Positions 7,278 to 15,926 of a DNA stretch of 64,000 nt are shown here, piece by piece (position 1 is the stretch's first letter; each line of letters opens with the position of its first letter). The stretch is from Phaeobacter bryozoorum (GTDB lineage: Bacteria > Pseudomonadota > Alphaproteobacteria > Rhodobacterales > Rhodobacteraceae): the NCBI RefSeq assembly GCF_041893525.1, contig NZ_CP169068.1; one strand, written 5' to 3'. The position numbers and the translations under genes were made by a program. Under the pieces are notes generated by a model. It searched no databases, was not told the origin of the DNA, and saw only the letters and a program-made list of their open reading frames with translations.

Positions 7278-9416
7278 ATGTTTAACGTTACAAAGAAATC
7301 AATGCAGTGGGGCGAAGAGACGCTCACACTGGAGACCGGCAAGGTTGCCCGTCAGGCCGATGGCACAGTGATTGCCACCCTGGGCGAAACCTCGGTCATG
7401 GCAAACGTCACTTTTGCCCGCCAGCAGAAGCCGGGTCAGGACTTCTTCCCCCTGACGGTTCACTATCAGGAAAAATACTACGCTGCGGGCAAGGTCCCCG
7501 GCGGGTTTTTCAAGCGTGAAGCACGCCCGACCGAAAAAGAAACCCTGACCGCGCGTCTGATCGACCGTCCGATCCGCCCGTTGTTCGTCCCCGGCTTCAA
7601 AAATGAAGTCCTGGTGATGTGCACCGTGCTGAGCCACGATCTGGTCAACGATCCCGACATGGTTGCGATGATCGCGGCCTCCGCAGCGCTGACCCTGTCC
7701 GGCGCACCCTTCATGGGTCCGATTGCGGCTGCGCGCGTTGGCTTTGAGGGCGGCGAGTACGTCCTGAACCCGACCGTTGACGACATGCAGGATCTGCGCC
7801 TGAACCCTGATCAGCGTCTGGATCTGGTTGTCGCCGGCACCAAAGACGCCGTGATGATGGTTGAATCCGAAGCCTACGAACTGACCGAAGCAGAGATGCT
7901 GGGTGCGGTGAAATTCGCTCACGAACAGATCCAGCCGGTGATCGACCTGATCATCTCCTTGGCGGAAGACGCGGCCAAAGAGCCGTTCGATTTCCAGCCT
8001 GCTGACTATTCGGAGCTGTTCGCCGCAGTGAAAGCCGCAGGCGAAGAGCAGATGCGCGCTGCATTTGCGATCACCGACAAGCAGGAGCGCACCGCCGCTG
8101 TTGCCGCCGCGCGTGAGGCGATCAAGGCATCGCTGACCGAAGAACAGCTAGAAGACGCCAACCTCGGCTCCGCCATGAAGAAGCTGGAAGCAGCCATTCT
8201 GCGCGGCGACGTCGTAAAAACCGGCAAGCGGATCGACGGTCGCTCGACCACCGATGTGCGCGCGATCGAATCGGAAACCGGCTTGCTGCCGCGGACCCAT
8301 GGTTCGGCCCTGTTCACCCGTGGTGAAACCCAGGCCCTGGCCGTGACCACCCTCGGCACCGGCGACGATGAGCAGTTCATCGACGCGCTGCACGGCAACT
8401 TCAAATCCAACTTCCTGCTGCACTATAACTTCCCTCCCTATTCGGTGGGTGAAGTTGGTCGTGTCGGCTCGCCCGGTCGCCGCGAAATCGGCCACGGCAA
8501 ACTGGCATGGCGCGCGCTGCAGGCTGTTCTGCCTGCTCCGACCGATTTCCCATACACCATCCGCGTGGTGTCCGAGATCACCGAATCGAACGGCTCCTCC
8601 TCGATGGCGTCGGTCTGTGGTGGTTCGCTGTCCATGATGGACGCCGGCGTGCCGCTGAAGGCACCGGTTGCCGGTGTCGCGATGGGTCTGATCCTGGAAG
8701 ACGACGGCTCCTACGCGATCCTGTCGGACATTCTGGGCGACGAAGACCACCTGGGCGACATGGATTTCAAGGTGGCCGGTACTGCGAACGGTATCACCTC
8801 GCTGCAGATGGACATCAAGGTTGCAGGCATCACGCCTGAGATCATGGAAAAAGCACTGGATCAGGCCAAAGACGGCCGTCTGCACATCCTCGGCGAAATG
8901 GCCAAGGCACTGTCGGAAACCAACGCGTTCTCCGTCCATGCGCCCCGCATTGAGACCATGCAGATCCCGACCGACAAGATCCGTGAAGTGATCGGCTCCG
9001 GCGGTAAGGTCATCCGCGAAATCGTGGAAACCTCCGGCGCGAAAGTCGACATCAACGACGACGGCGTGATCAAGATCGCATCGGCCGACGGCACCGCGAT
9101 CCAGAAGGCCTACGACATGATCCACTCGATCGTGGCAGAGCCGGAAGAAGGCGCCATCTACACCGGTAAGGTTGTGAAGATCGTCGACTTCGGCGCCTTC
9201 GTGAACTTCTTCGGCAAGCGTGACGGCCTGGTGCATGTGTCCCAGATCGAAAACCGCCGCCTTAACCACCCTTCGGACGTTCTGAAGGAAGGCCAGGAAG
9301 TGAAAGTAAAGCTGCTGGGCTTTGATGATCGCGGCAAGGTCCGCCTGTCCATGAAAATCGTGGATCAGGAAACCGGCGAAGAAATCAAAGCCGAGAAGAA
9401 AGAAGACGCAGAGTAA
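7278..9416 (+). CDS. pnp: polyribonucleotide nucleotidyltransferase (PNPase)
   Basis: PNPase is the phosphorolytic 3'-to-5' exoribonuclease of the RNA degradosome. The 712-residue length is normal. Order: first RNase PH domain (from about residue 15), an all-alpha linker, the second, catalytic RNase PH domain with CGGSLSMMDAGVPL near residue 447, then a KH domain with IREVIGSGGKVIREI near 567-581, and an S1 domain starting near 625 (YTGKVVKIVDFGAFVNF). The C-terminal tail is acidic and lysine-rich. The gene has a structured leader and an intrinsic terminator. Confidence 0.99.
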   Translation: MFNVTKKSMQWGEETLTLETGKVARQADGTVIATLGETSVMANVTFARQQKPGQDFFPLTVHYQEKYYAAGKVPGGFFKREARPTEKETLTARLIDRPIRPLFVPGFKNEVLVMCTVLSHDLVNDPDMVAMIAASAALTLSGAPFMGPIAAARVGFEGGEYVLNPTVDDMQDLRLNPDQRLDLVVAGTKDAVMMVESEAYELTEAEMLGAVKFAHEQIQPVIDLIISLAEDAAKEPFDFQPADYSELFAAVKAAGEEQMRAAFAITDKQERTAAVAAAREAIKASLTEEQLEDANLGSAMKKLEAAILRGDVVKTGKRIDGRSTTDVRAIESETGLLPRTHGSALFTRGETQALAVTTLGTGDDEQFIDALHGNFKSNFLLHYNFPPYSVGEVGRVGSPGRREIGHGKLAWRALQAVLPAPTDFPYTIRVVSEITESNGSSSMASVCGGSLSMMDAGVPLKAPVAGVAMGLILEDDGSYAILSDILGDEDHLGDMDFKVAGTANGITSLQMDIKVAGITPEIMEKALDQAKDGRLHILGEMAKALSETNAFSVHAPRIETMQIPTDKIREVIGSGGKVIREIVETSGAKVDINDDGVIKIASADGTAIQKAYDMIHSIVAEPEEGAIYTGKVVKIVDFGAFVNFFGKRDGLVHVSQIENRRLNHPSDVLKEGQEVKVKLLGFDDRGKVRLSMKIVDQETGEEIKAEKKEDAE

Positions 9417-9442
9417 TCTGCCTTCCCTTTCCAAGCACCCGG

Positions 9443-9475
9443 AACCCTGCCAGAGATGGCGGGGTTTCTTTGTTT
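9443..9475 (+). terminator. intrinsic terminator of pnp
   Basis: AACCCTGCC (9443-9451) pairs with GGCGGGGTT (9458-9466), with one G-T pair, followed by TTCTTTGTTT. Confidence 0.85.
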
Positions 9476-9538
9476 CAGTGGCAGCTGGTTCCTGCTCGCC
9501 TCTTTTCACCACCGGTCAAGATCGCTACCTCTGGGACC

Positions 9539-10255
9539 ATGAGATCCTACATCATTCATATGGCCGACGATCAGAAACGCGCGCCCAATGTGGCGCGTCT
9601 GATGGCGCAGCTGCCGCAGCCGGAAGTGGTCGAGGCGGTCAACGGCCGGGCGGCGCTTCAGGCGGGGCTTGTGCCTCTCTGCGATGGGGATCTGCACCGG
9701 CCACATTACCCCTTCGCGCTCCGGGCAGGCGAAGTCGGATGTTTTCTATCCCATCGCAAGTGCTGGCAGAAAATCGCGGAAGGCATGGATGATTTCGGAC
9801 TGATCGTTGAGGACGATCTGGCGTTTGAGCCCAACCTCTGGCGCGACGCGATGGCGCTTGTCGGCAACCATGCCGACAAGGATCACTTCATCCGCCTGCC
9901 TGCCAAACAGCGCGAGTCAGCGCGGCAGGTCGTAGCGCAAACAGGCGCGGCGCGCATGTTTCTGCCAAGGCGCATCGGACTGCAAACCGTGGCACAGGTG
10001 GTGGGCAAGACCGCCGCCGCCCGATTGCTGGAAGCAAGCGAGACGCTGGACCGGCCGGTTGACACCTTCCTTCAGATGCACTGGGTTCACCGCCAGCCAG
10101 TACATACCATATGGCCAAACGGCGCATCTGAGCTGACCGAGGCCCTGGGCGGATCAACCATCCAATCCCGTCCAGCAGGTGGCAAGCTTGCGCGGGAGCT
10201 GAAACGCGCGCTCTACCGGACACAGGTCGCCTTGCGATCGCAAAAGCCCGGTTAG
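9539..10255 (+). CDS. glycosyltransferase family 25 (LPS biosynthesis type)
   Basis: A 238-residue cytoplasmic protein of the GT25 family, which adds sugars (commonly galactose) to lipooligosaccharide. Visible family features are the N-terminal MRSYIIHMADDQKR, the GEVGCFLSHRKCWQKI block at residues 64-80, and the nucleotide-sugar/metal motif IVEDDLAFE with EDD at 91-93. I start at the ATG at 9539; upstream in-frame codons back to 9470 do not look like family sequence. No other surface-polysaccharide gene is adjacent, so donor and acceptor are unknown. Confidence 0.8.
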   Translation: MRSYIIHMADDQKRAPNVARLMAQLPQPEVVEAVNGRAALQAGLVPLCDGDLHRPHYPFALRAGEVGCFLSHRKCWQKIAEGMDDFGLIVEDDLAFEPNLWRDAMALVGNHADKDHFIRLPAKQRESARQVVAQTGAARMFLPRRIGLQTVAQVVGKTAAARLLEASETLDRPVDTFLQMHWVHRQPVHTIWPNGASELTEALGGSTIQSRPAGGKLARELKRALYRTQVALRSQKPG

Positions 10256-10266
10256 ACCCGCAATAG

Positions 10267-10286
10267 AAAAGGGGCCAGACGGCCCC
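10267..10286 (-). terminator. terminator of the peroxiredoxin gene
   Basis: GGGGCC (10271-10276) and GGCCCC (10281-10286) form a stem with a 4-base loop. On the minus strand it is followed by TTTT, so it mainly serves the peroxiredoxin gene, and it may also stop the convergent GT25 gene. Confidence 0.7.
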
Positions 10287-10344
10287 TGTTCATGACGACA
10301 TGTCAGCAGGGCCGCTTACGTGCCCCGCTACGCCTTCCTACAGA

Positions 10345-10995
10345 TCACTCTGGCGCTTTGGTCTTGCGCAGATAGGGGAAGATCGTTTCGAACTCGCCAA
10401 ATTTAGCCTTCGCATCCTCGTTCGAGACGCTGGGGGGGATGATGACATCTTCGCCCGGAACCCAGTTTGCCGGAGTTGCTACACCTTTGCCGGACATCTG
10501 AAGGCCATCCAGCGCGCGCAGAATCTCCGCAAAATTGCGCCCGACGGTCATCGGGTAGGTCATCGACAGCTTCAGCTGCTTGTCAGGTCCGATGATGAAG
10601 ACCGACCGCACCGTGGCGCTATCTGCGGGTGTGCGGCCATCAGGCAGATAGGCCTCTGCCGGCAGCATGTCGAAAGCCTTGGAGACAGCCAGACCTTCAT
10701 CCGCGATGATCGGAAAGCCTGCCGCAGCTTTGCCGTAGCTTTCGATGTCGCCTTTCCATTTCTTGTGGTCTTCGACACCATCCACGGACACACCGATCAC
10801 CTTCGTGTTGCGTGCAGCCCATTCATCAGCCAGCTGCGCCACGGCAGAAAACTCTGTGGTGCAAACCGGTGTAAAATCCTTGGGGTGGGAAAACAGGATC
10901 GCCCAGCTGTCGCCGATCCAATCATGAAACGAGACGGTGCCCTGATCGGTTTCTGCGGTGAAATCCGGAACCACATCATTGATACGCAAACCCAT
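10345..10995 (-). CDS. 1-Cys peroxiredoxin (Prx6-type)
   Basis: This 216-residue AhpC/TSA-family protein reduces hydrogen peroxide and organic peroxides. The peroxidatic cysteine is C45 in SHPKDFTPVCTTE. The typical Prx6 features follow: KVIGVSVDGVEDHKKW, FPIIADE, and a long C-terminal dimerisation region (GVATPANWVPGEDVIIPP). No resolving Cys is present in the region used by 2-Cys enzymes. The start at 10995 has an AGAGGAGA ribosome site; in-frame codons upstream to 11103 are not family-like. It is transcribed away from the aldehyde dehydrogenase gene. Confidence 0.93.
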   Translation of the reverse strand: MGLRINDVVPDFTAETDQGTVSFHDWIGDSWAILFSHPKDFTPVCTTEFSAVAQLADEWAARNTKVIGVSVDGVEDHKKWKGDIESYGKAAAGFPIIADEGLAVSKAFDMLPAEAYLPDGRTPADSATVRSVFIIGPDKQLKLSMTYPMTVGRNFAEILRALDGLQMSGKGVATPANWVPGEDVIIPPSVSNEDAKAKFGEFETIFPYLRKTKAPE

Positions 10996-11315
10996 GGGTC
11001 TCTCCTCTGCTGTCAAATGAATGCTATCTGGTGAGTAACCTAACCACTCGGCGCGCAGGTTAAACCCTTGATGGGCGACAGGCAGACGAAAAGATCGCCC
11101 CACGCGTCAATCTGCCCCCATCGGAACATCTGCACGGATTGGTGCCGGGCATCATACCGCCGTTCCATATAGGGTCAAAGTGGCGAAAATTATTCCGCTG
11201 CAAAATTTGATCAAATTATGAATTCCCCCCCTTGCTCATCCGAAACGCCAGTGACAGAGTGTCCGCCAATAGCGGGCACCGCCCCGTCACACCCTGACAA
11301 TCGGGAGATCGACAG
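10996..11315. other. divergent intergenic region (peroxiredoxin / aldehyde dehydrogenase)
   Basis: This 320-bp gap holds no convincing gene. It must contain the two divergent promoters. The only marked element is the AT-rich palindrome listed at 11204-11217. Confidence 0.6.
11204..11217. promoter_or_regulatory. perfect 14-bp AT-rich palindrome, possible operator
   Basis: AATTTGATCAAATT reads the same on both strands and lies in an AT-rich island about 100 bp before the aldehyde dehydrogenase start, in otherwise GC-rich DNA. It looks like a dimeric regulator site; the regulator is unknown. Confidence 0.4.
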
Positions 11316-12755
11316 ATGATCGAGAAACGTGATTTTTACATCAACGGCCAATGGGTCGCCCCGGCTGCCCCGAATGATTTCGAAGTGATCGACCCATCGA
11401 CCGAAGCGCCTTGCGCGGTCATCTCGCTTGGCAGTGCGGCGGATACAGATGCTGCCGTCGCGGCTGCAAAGGCGGCGCTGCCGGGCTGGATGGCCACTCC
11501 GGTAGAAGAGCGCATCGCGCTGGTCGAAAAGCTGATCGAGATCTATGAGAGCCGCACTGAAGATCTGGCGCAGGCAATGAGCATCGAAATGGGGGCGCCA
11601 ATTGATATGGCCCGCACCCAGCAGGCAGGCGCTGGCAGCTGGCATCTGCGCAATTTCATCAAGGCGGCCAAGGCGTTCTCCTTCGAAGCGCCGCTGGGCG
11701 ACCATGCCCCGAATGATCGTATCATCCACGAGGCGGTTGGTGTCGCTGCGCTGATCACGCCGTGGAACTGGCCGATGAATCAGGTCACGCTCAAAGTTGG
11801 CGCGGCGGCCATTGCCGGGTGCACCATGGTTCTGAAACCCTCAGAGCAGAGCCCGCTCAATGCAATGATCTTTGCCGAAATGATGGATGCGGCCGGTTTC
11901 CCTGCGGGCGTATTCAATCTGGTCAATGGCGACGGCGCCGGTGTCGGCACTCAGCTGTCCAGCCACCCGGACGTGGATATGGTGTCCTTTACCGGGTCGA
12001 CCCGCGCAGGCACGGCGATTTCCAAGGCCGCAGCCGACACGCTGAAAAAAGTTCATCTGGAGCTGGGTGGCAAAGGCGCCAACGTCATCTTCGAAGATGC
12101 CGATGACAAGGCCGTCAAGCGCGGTGTCCTGCATATGATGAACAACACCGGCCAGAGCTGTAACGCCCCAAGCCGGATGCTGGTTCAGAAAAGCATCTAT
12201 GACAAAGCTGTCGAAGAAGCTGCTGCTGTTGCCGGCAAGGTGGAGGTTGGCCCCGCCTCCAGCGAAGGCCGCCACATCGGGCCGGTTGTGAACGAACTGC
12301 AATGGACTAAGATCCAGGATCTGATCCAGAAAGGCATCGACGAAGGCGCTCGCCTTGTCGCAGGTGGAACCGGCCGTCCTGATGGGCTGAACCAGGGTTT
12401 TTATGTCAAGCCCACCGTCTTTGCTGATGTGAACAACCAGATGACCATCGCCCGCGAAGAGATCTTTGGCCCGGTGCTGTCGATTATCCCCTTCGAGACC
12501 GAAGAAGAAGCGATCGAAATCGCCAACGATACCCCCTACGGGCTGACCAACTATGTGCAGACACAGGATGCGGCCCGTGCCAATCGCATGGCTCGCAAAC
12601 TGCGCGCCGGCATGATCGAGATGAACGGCAAATCCCGCTCCGCCGGATCTCCCTTTGGTGGGATGAAGCAATCTGGCAACGGCCGCGAAGGCGGCAGCTG
12701 GGGCATCGAGGACTTCCTGGAAGTCAAAGCCGTCGGCGGCTGGGCCGCAGAATAG
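11316..12755 (+). CDS. NAD(P)-dependent aldehyde dehydrogenase
   Basis: The 479-residue protein is a full-length ALDH superfamily enzyme oxidising an aldehyde to a carboxylate. The Rossmann part has PWNWPMNQ and VLKPSEQSP, FTGSTRAG binds the cofactor, the general base is E249 in LELGGKGAN, and the nucleophile is C282 in GQSCNAPSR. EEIFGPVL and PFGGMKQSGNGREGG complete the signature. The substrate cannot be read from the sequence; the variant NGKSRSAGSPFGG is seen in a branch of uncharacterised ALDHs. A strong terminator follows and the gene is monocistronic. Confidence 0.93.
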   Translation: MIEKRDFYINGQWVAPAAPNDFEVIDPSTEAPCAVISLGSAADTDAAVAAAKAALPGWMATPVEERIALVEKLIEIYESRTEDLAQAMSIEMGAPIDMARTQQAGAGSWHLRNFIKAAKAFSFEAPLGDHAPNDRIIHEAVGVAALITPWNWPMNQVTLKVGAAAIAGCTMVLKPSEQSPLNAMIFAEMMDAAGFPAGVFNLVNGDGAGVGTQLSSHPDVDMVSFTGSTRAGTAISKAAADTLKKVHLELGGKGANVIFEDADDKAVKRGVLHMMNNTGQSCNAPSRMLVQKSIYDKAVEEAAAVAGKVEVGPASSEGRHIGPVVNELQWTKIQDLIQKGIDEGARLVAGGTGRPDGLNQGFYVKPTVFADVNNQMTIAREEIFGPVLSIIPFETEEEAIEIANDTPYGLTNYVQTQDAARANRMARKLRAGMIEMNGKSRSAGSPFGGMKQSGNGREGGSWGIEDFLEVKAVGGWAAE

Positions 12756-12780
12756 GCCTATTTTTCAGGGTCATAACAAC

Positions 12781-12812
12781 AGGAGCCGCCCCCAGAGGGC
12801 GGCTCCTTGCTT
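12781..12812 (+). terminator. terminator of the aldehyde dehydrogenase gene
   Basis: An 11-bp perfect stem: AGGAGCCGCCC (12781-12791) with GGGCGGCTCCT (12797-12807), loop CCAGA. The T run is poor (TGCTTT). A 14-bp direct repeat, CAGGGCTTTGCTGG, occurs just after it at 12821 and 12838. Confidence 0.75.
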
Positions 12813-12877
12813 TCCTGCATCAGGGCTTTGCTGGGACCAGGGCTTTGCTGGCGCCTCATGCTGGTGCAAAACAGGCT

Positions 12878-13336
12878 CTAATTGGGCAGTTCAAGCACCA
12901 GTTGGGGCAGGCCGTCGGAGGTACACTCAGCTGAGCGGCCATCCCAGCCGATGATTCCGGTGATCCGCTGGCGCAGCGCTGAGAAACTGTCGAATTTCAC
13001 AACATCGACCGGTTGTTCCAGATGCAGGGTAACGCGTCGTCGGGCGCCGCCAGCAAACACCTGCAACCCTCGCAGCTCGGCTGTGAAGGCCTGGCCAAGG
13101 TAGCTGCCCCTCAGGATCTGCCCGATCTGCAACGCCTGCTGCGCAACATCCGGGCGTGGCCTGTCAGCCTTGGCGCTGATCGTGTTCCAATCCTTGTAGC
13201 CATATTGCCGGGCCACCATCTCAAGCGCGGCGCTATGCGAGAGTGTGTGGTTACGTGCCTGCAACTGAGCGCGCAGATTGCGGGCCTGCTGCTTGAGGCT
13301 CCCAATGGGCGGGAGATCTGTCTGGCTATTTGTCAT
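12878..13336 (-). CDS. glyoxalase-superfamily domain protein (Glyoxalase_8 type)
   Basis: A 152-residue protein. The N-terminal half, LKQQARNLRAQLQ to SHSAALEMVARQYGYKDWNTI, matches the small 'glyoxalase superfamily' domain found in many alphaproteobacterial hypothetical proteins. The C-terminal half (residues about 75-150) has a second region with no enzyme signature. The start at 13336 has AGAGG upstream; in-frame codons further up to 13393 were rejected because they lack a ribosome site. Function is unknown. It is a single gene that reads toward the ALDH terminator. Confidence 0.7.
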   Translation of the reverse strand: MTNSQTDLPPIGSLKQQARNLRAQLQARNHTLSHSAALEMVARQYGYKDWNTISAKADRPRPDVAQQALQIGQILRGSYLGQAFTAELRGLQVFAGGARRRVTLHLEQPVDVVKFDSFSALRQRITGIIGWDGRSAECTSDGLPQLVLELPN

Positions 13337-13695
13337 TCTTGCCTCTTGTCCAATCAACAAGTTGCGCCGGATAAATGGGGCCCGCATTGCCATTGGCGCA
13401 TCACATGGATGGGCGAAAGACAGGAGTTTCAGCGCGGGGATTCACCATGGTCTTCTCAACCGCGAGCGGCAGGGCCCCGACCCTAACGTCAGCCTTAGGC
13501 CGTTCAATCGGCCAAGGTCAAGACCCAAGGCAGCCTGCACAACAGGTGCTGGCCTGATTGTCACGCCCCGGCCCCATCAGCAGATGACATCAGATATCCG
13601 TCTGGCGAAGCCACGCGGCTGTGATTTTTTGCTTGATCTAAACCTGACTTGAGATTGCAGGCTGTCGCTACCTGACCATTCAGCGGAGCCTTAAG
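13337..13695. other. intergenic region without recognised gene
   Basis: These 359 bp separate two divergent genes of glyoxalase-like fold. Short open frames exist but none has a ribosome site together with family-like sequence. The stretch just upstream of 13696 (around 13621-13660) is locally AT-rich and probably holds the promoter of the VOC gene. Confidence 0.5.
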
Positions 13696-14199
13696 ATGAT
13701 CCATGTACAGGATAACGCTACCGGCAAAACACATATCGAAACGGAACTGACCGGAATCTATGAGACGCATCTGACGGTTAAAGACCTAGACCGTGCGATG
13801 ACATTCTACGGAGGGGCCATGGGTTTGCAGCTGGCCCACCATCTGCCGGAACGACAGGTCGCATTCTACTGGGTGGGCGGTCAGTCTCAGGGAATGCTGG
13901 GGCTCTGGGCCAGTGGATCCGCACCGATGGGACTGCGGCTGCACATGGCGTTTCGCAATACCTTAGCGGCGATGGATGGCATCTGTGACCGGTTGACGGA
14001 TGCGGGAATCATACCGCTCGATTTTCACGGCAGCCCAACCGATGAGCCGGTGGTGCTGGGCTGGATGCCGGCGCTCTCGATCTACTTCAAGGATCCTGAC
14101 GGGCATTCAATCGAGATCCTCGCACCAATGCCGGATCAGCCGGATCCCGATTTCGGCATCGCAGCCCTTGGTGACTGGCAGGCGCGATACGGCGGATGA
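13696..14199 (+). CDS. VOC family protein (glyoxalase/dioxygenase fold)
   Basis: The 167-residue protein carries one vicinal-oxygen-chelate module: TGIYETHLTVKDLDRAMTFYGGAMGL at the start, then VAFYWVGG, and the C-terminal YFKDPDGHSIEIL with the metal-ligand Glu. H25 (ETHLTV) and the final Glu are plausible metal ligands. The family covers lyases, dioxygenases and antibiotic-binding proteins; the substrate is unknown. A CGGAG ribosome site precedes the ATG. The next gene starts 71 bp downstream on the same strand. Confidence 0.85.
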   Translation: MIHVQDNATGKTHIETELTGIYETHLTVKDLDRAMTFYGGAMGLQLAHHLPERQVAFYWVGGQSQGMLGLWASGSAPMGLRLHMAFRNTLAAMDGICDRLTDAGIIPLDFHGSPTDEPVVLGWMPALSIYFKDPDGHSIEILAPMPDQPDPDFGIAALGDWQARYGG

Positions 14200-14270
14200 G
14201 CGAGGGCGGGACTGGTCACGACACTGCTTCACGCATATGAACGCCCCTGTAGCTCTTCGAGGGACCGACG

Positions 14271-15128
14271 ATGATTATCACCCGCCTGCACGGCCGACTG
14301 GGCAACCAGATGTTCCAATATGCCGCCGGGCGCGCGCTGGCGGATCGGCTCGGGGTCTCGCTGGCGCTGGACAGCCGTGGCGCGGAGCTGCGCGGCGAAG
14401 GTGTCCTGACACGTGTCTTCGACCTTGATTTGGCAGCGCCGGACAAATTGCCTCCGCTGCGCCAGACCGAACCACTGCGCTATGCGGTATGGCGCAGCCT
14501 CGGGCAGGGGCTGGGTGCAGGACCGAAACTCCGGCGAGAAGCTGGCCTTGGCTACAATGCAGATTTCGAACACTGGGGCGACGACAGCTATCTGCACGGC
14601 TATTGGCAGAGCGAGCACTATTTCAATGGGTGCGCCGAACGGATCAGGCGCGACTTCACCTTCCCTGACTTCTCAAATCAGCAGAACGCCGAGATGGCGG
14701 CCAGGATCAGTGAGAGCAACGCGATCTCGCTGCATGTTCGGCGGGGCGATTATCTGACGCTCGCGGCGCATGTGCTTTGCGATCAGTCTTATTACGAAGC
14801 CGCGCTGCAACGGGTGCTAGACGGGCTGGAGGGACAGCCAACGGTCTATGTCTTCTCGGACGATCCGCAGTGGGCCAAGGACAACCTCCCCCTCCCCTGT
14901 GACAAGGTGGTGGTAGATTTCAATGGCGCGGAAACCGACTACGAGGACATGCGCCTGATGAGCCTGTGCAGGCATAACATCATTGGCAACAGCTCCTTCT
15001 CCTGGTGGGCCGCCTGGTTGAACCAGAACGCGAAGCGCCGGGTTGCAGGACCGGCAAAATGGTTCGGCGACCCCAAGCTGAACAACCCCGATATCCTGCC
15101 ACCGGACTGGCTGCGGATCAGCGTCTAG
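14271..15128 (+). CDS. alpha-1,2-fucosyltransferase-like GT11 glycosyltransferase
   Basis: A 285-residue GT11 protein. RLHGRLGNQMFQYAAGRALA at residues 5-24 is the family's N-terminal signature, and HVRRGDYL at 155-162 is the GDP-fucose-binding motif. The C-terminal NSSFSWWAAWLNQ block also fits. Members transfer fucose from GDP-fucose to O-antigens or other glycans. No GDP-fucose synthesis or O-antigen genes are beside it, so donor and acceptor are inferred from the family only. GAGGGA precedes the ATG by 6 bp. The gene ends 12 bp from the convergent rluA. Confidence 0.87.
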   Translation: MIITRLHGRLGNQMFQYAAGRALADRLGVSLALDSRGAELRGEGVLTRVFDLDLAAPDKLPPLRQTEPLRYAVWRSLGQGLGAGPKLRREAGLGYNADFEHWGDDSYLHGYWQSEHYFNGCAERIRRDFTFPDFSNQQNAEMAARISESNAISLHVRRGDYLTLAAHVLCDQSYYEAALQRVLDGLEGQPTVYVFSDDPQWAKDNLPLPCDKVVVDFNGAETDYEDMRLMSLCRHNIIGNSSFSWWAAWLNQNAKRRVAGPAKWFGDPKLNNPDILPPDWLRISV

Positions 15129-15140
15129 CAACTGCTGCGA

Positions 15141-15794
15141 TCAGAACGGCGCCTTGACGCGGAACTTCATCGATTCGCCGCTGTCGGGATGTTTGATACG
15201 CAACTCTTCTGCGTGCAGCATCATGCGTGGATGATCCAGTGCAGCCCCCTGAGCGTAAAGCGGATCGCCCAGAATGGCGTGTCCGAGCGAGAGCATATGC
15301 ACACGCAACTGATGCGAGCGACCTGTCTTTGGCGTCAGACGCACACGTGTTGCGGCCTCTTCATATTTTATCACCCGCCAATCGGTCACCGCCTCCTTGC
15401 CAGTGTCATGGCAGACCATCTGGCGCGGGCGGTTTGGCCAATCGACGATCAGCGGCAAATCGACGGTCCCGCTGCGCGGCTCTAGCCTGCCACCGATGCG
15501 CGCGATATAGGCTTTCTTTGCGGTACGTTTTTCAAACTGCATCGAGAGATGGCGTTGGGCGTGCGGAGTGACCGCAAACACCATTACGCCGGAGGTGTCG
15601 CGATCCAGTCGATGGACCAGCAACGCCTCGGGAAACACTGCCTGCAAGCGGGTGAGCAGACAGTCCGCAAGGTGTTCTCCGCGCCCCGGTACGCTCAGCA
15701 GACCATGGGGCTTGTTCACCACCAATAGCTGCGCGTCATGATGCAGGATATCCAATGGATCCGTCGGCGGGGTATAATCGCTAGAAACAGTCAT
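15141..15794 (-). CDS. rluA: pseudouridine synthase RluA (23S rRNA U746 / tRNA U32 type)
   Basis: The 217-residue length and sequence closely parallel E. coli RluA (219 aa): VVNKPHGLLSVPGRGE, VHRLDRDTSGVMVFA with the catalytic Asp, KKAYIARIGGR, VDLPLIVDWPNRPRQMVCHDTGKEA, and TGRSHQLRVHM. No S4 domain is present, as in RluA and unlike RluC/RluD. I start at 15794 because in-frame codons upstream (to 15830) are not conserved. Dual rRNA/tRNA specificity is inferred from similarity. Confidence 0.9.
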   Translation of the reverse strand: MTVSSDYTPPTDPLDILHHDAQLLVVNKPHGLLSVPGRGEHLADCLLTRLQAVFPEALLVHRLDRDTSGVMVFAVTPHAQRHLSMQFEKRTAKKAYIARIGGRLEPRSGTVDLPLIVDWPNRPRQMVCHDTGKEAVTDWRVIKYEEAATRVRLTPKTGRSHQLRVHMLSLGHAILGDPLYAQGAALDHPRMMLHAEELRIKHPDSGESMKFRVKAPF

Positions 15795-15926
15795 GCCCGC
15801 GTCCCTAGCGATCCGGCGCCCGCAGGGCAAGGTATCGCTACGTCGTGCTTGCCCGGGATCTGGCGGAGCGTCAGGGTGGCGGTAACCCCTGCCTCACCGC
15901 GGGCTCCCTGTTCTGAGAGGTGCAGC

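Noticed and set aside
8148..9512. 454-codon open frame on the minus strand
   Set aside because: Antisense shadow of pnp; composition His/Asp/Gly-rich, no motif.
12821..12851. 14-bp direct repeat after the aldehyde dehydrogenase terminator
   Set aside because: Only two copies with a 17-bp period; no link to an attachment site or a mobile element.
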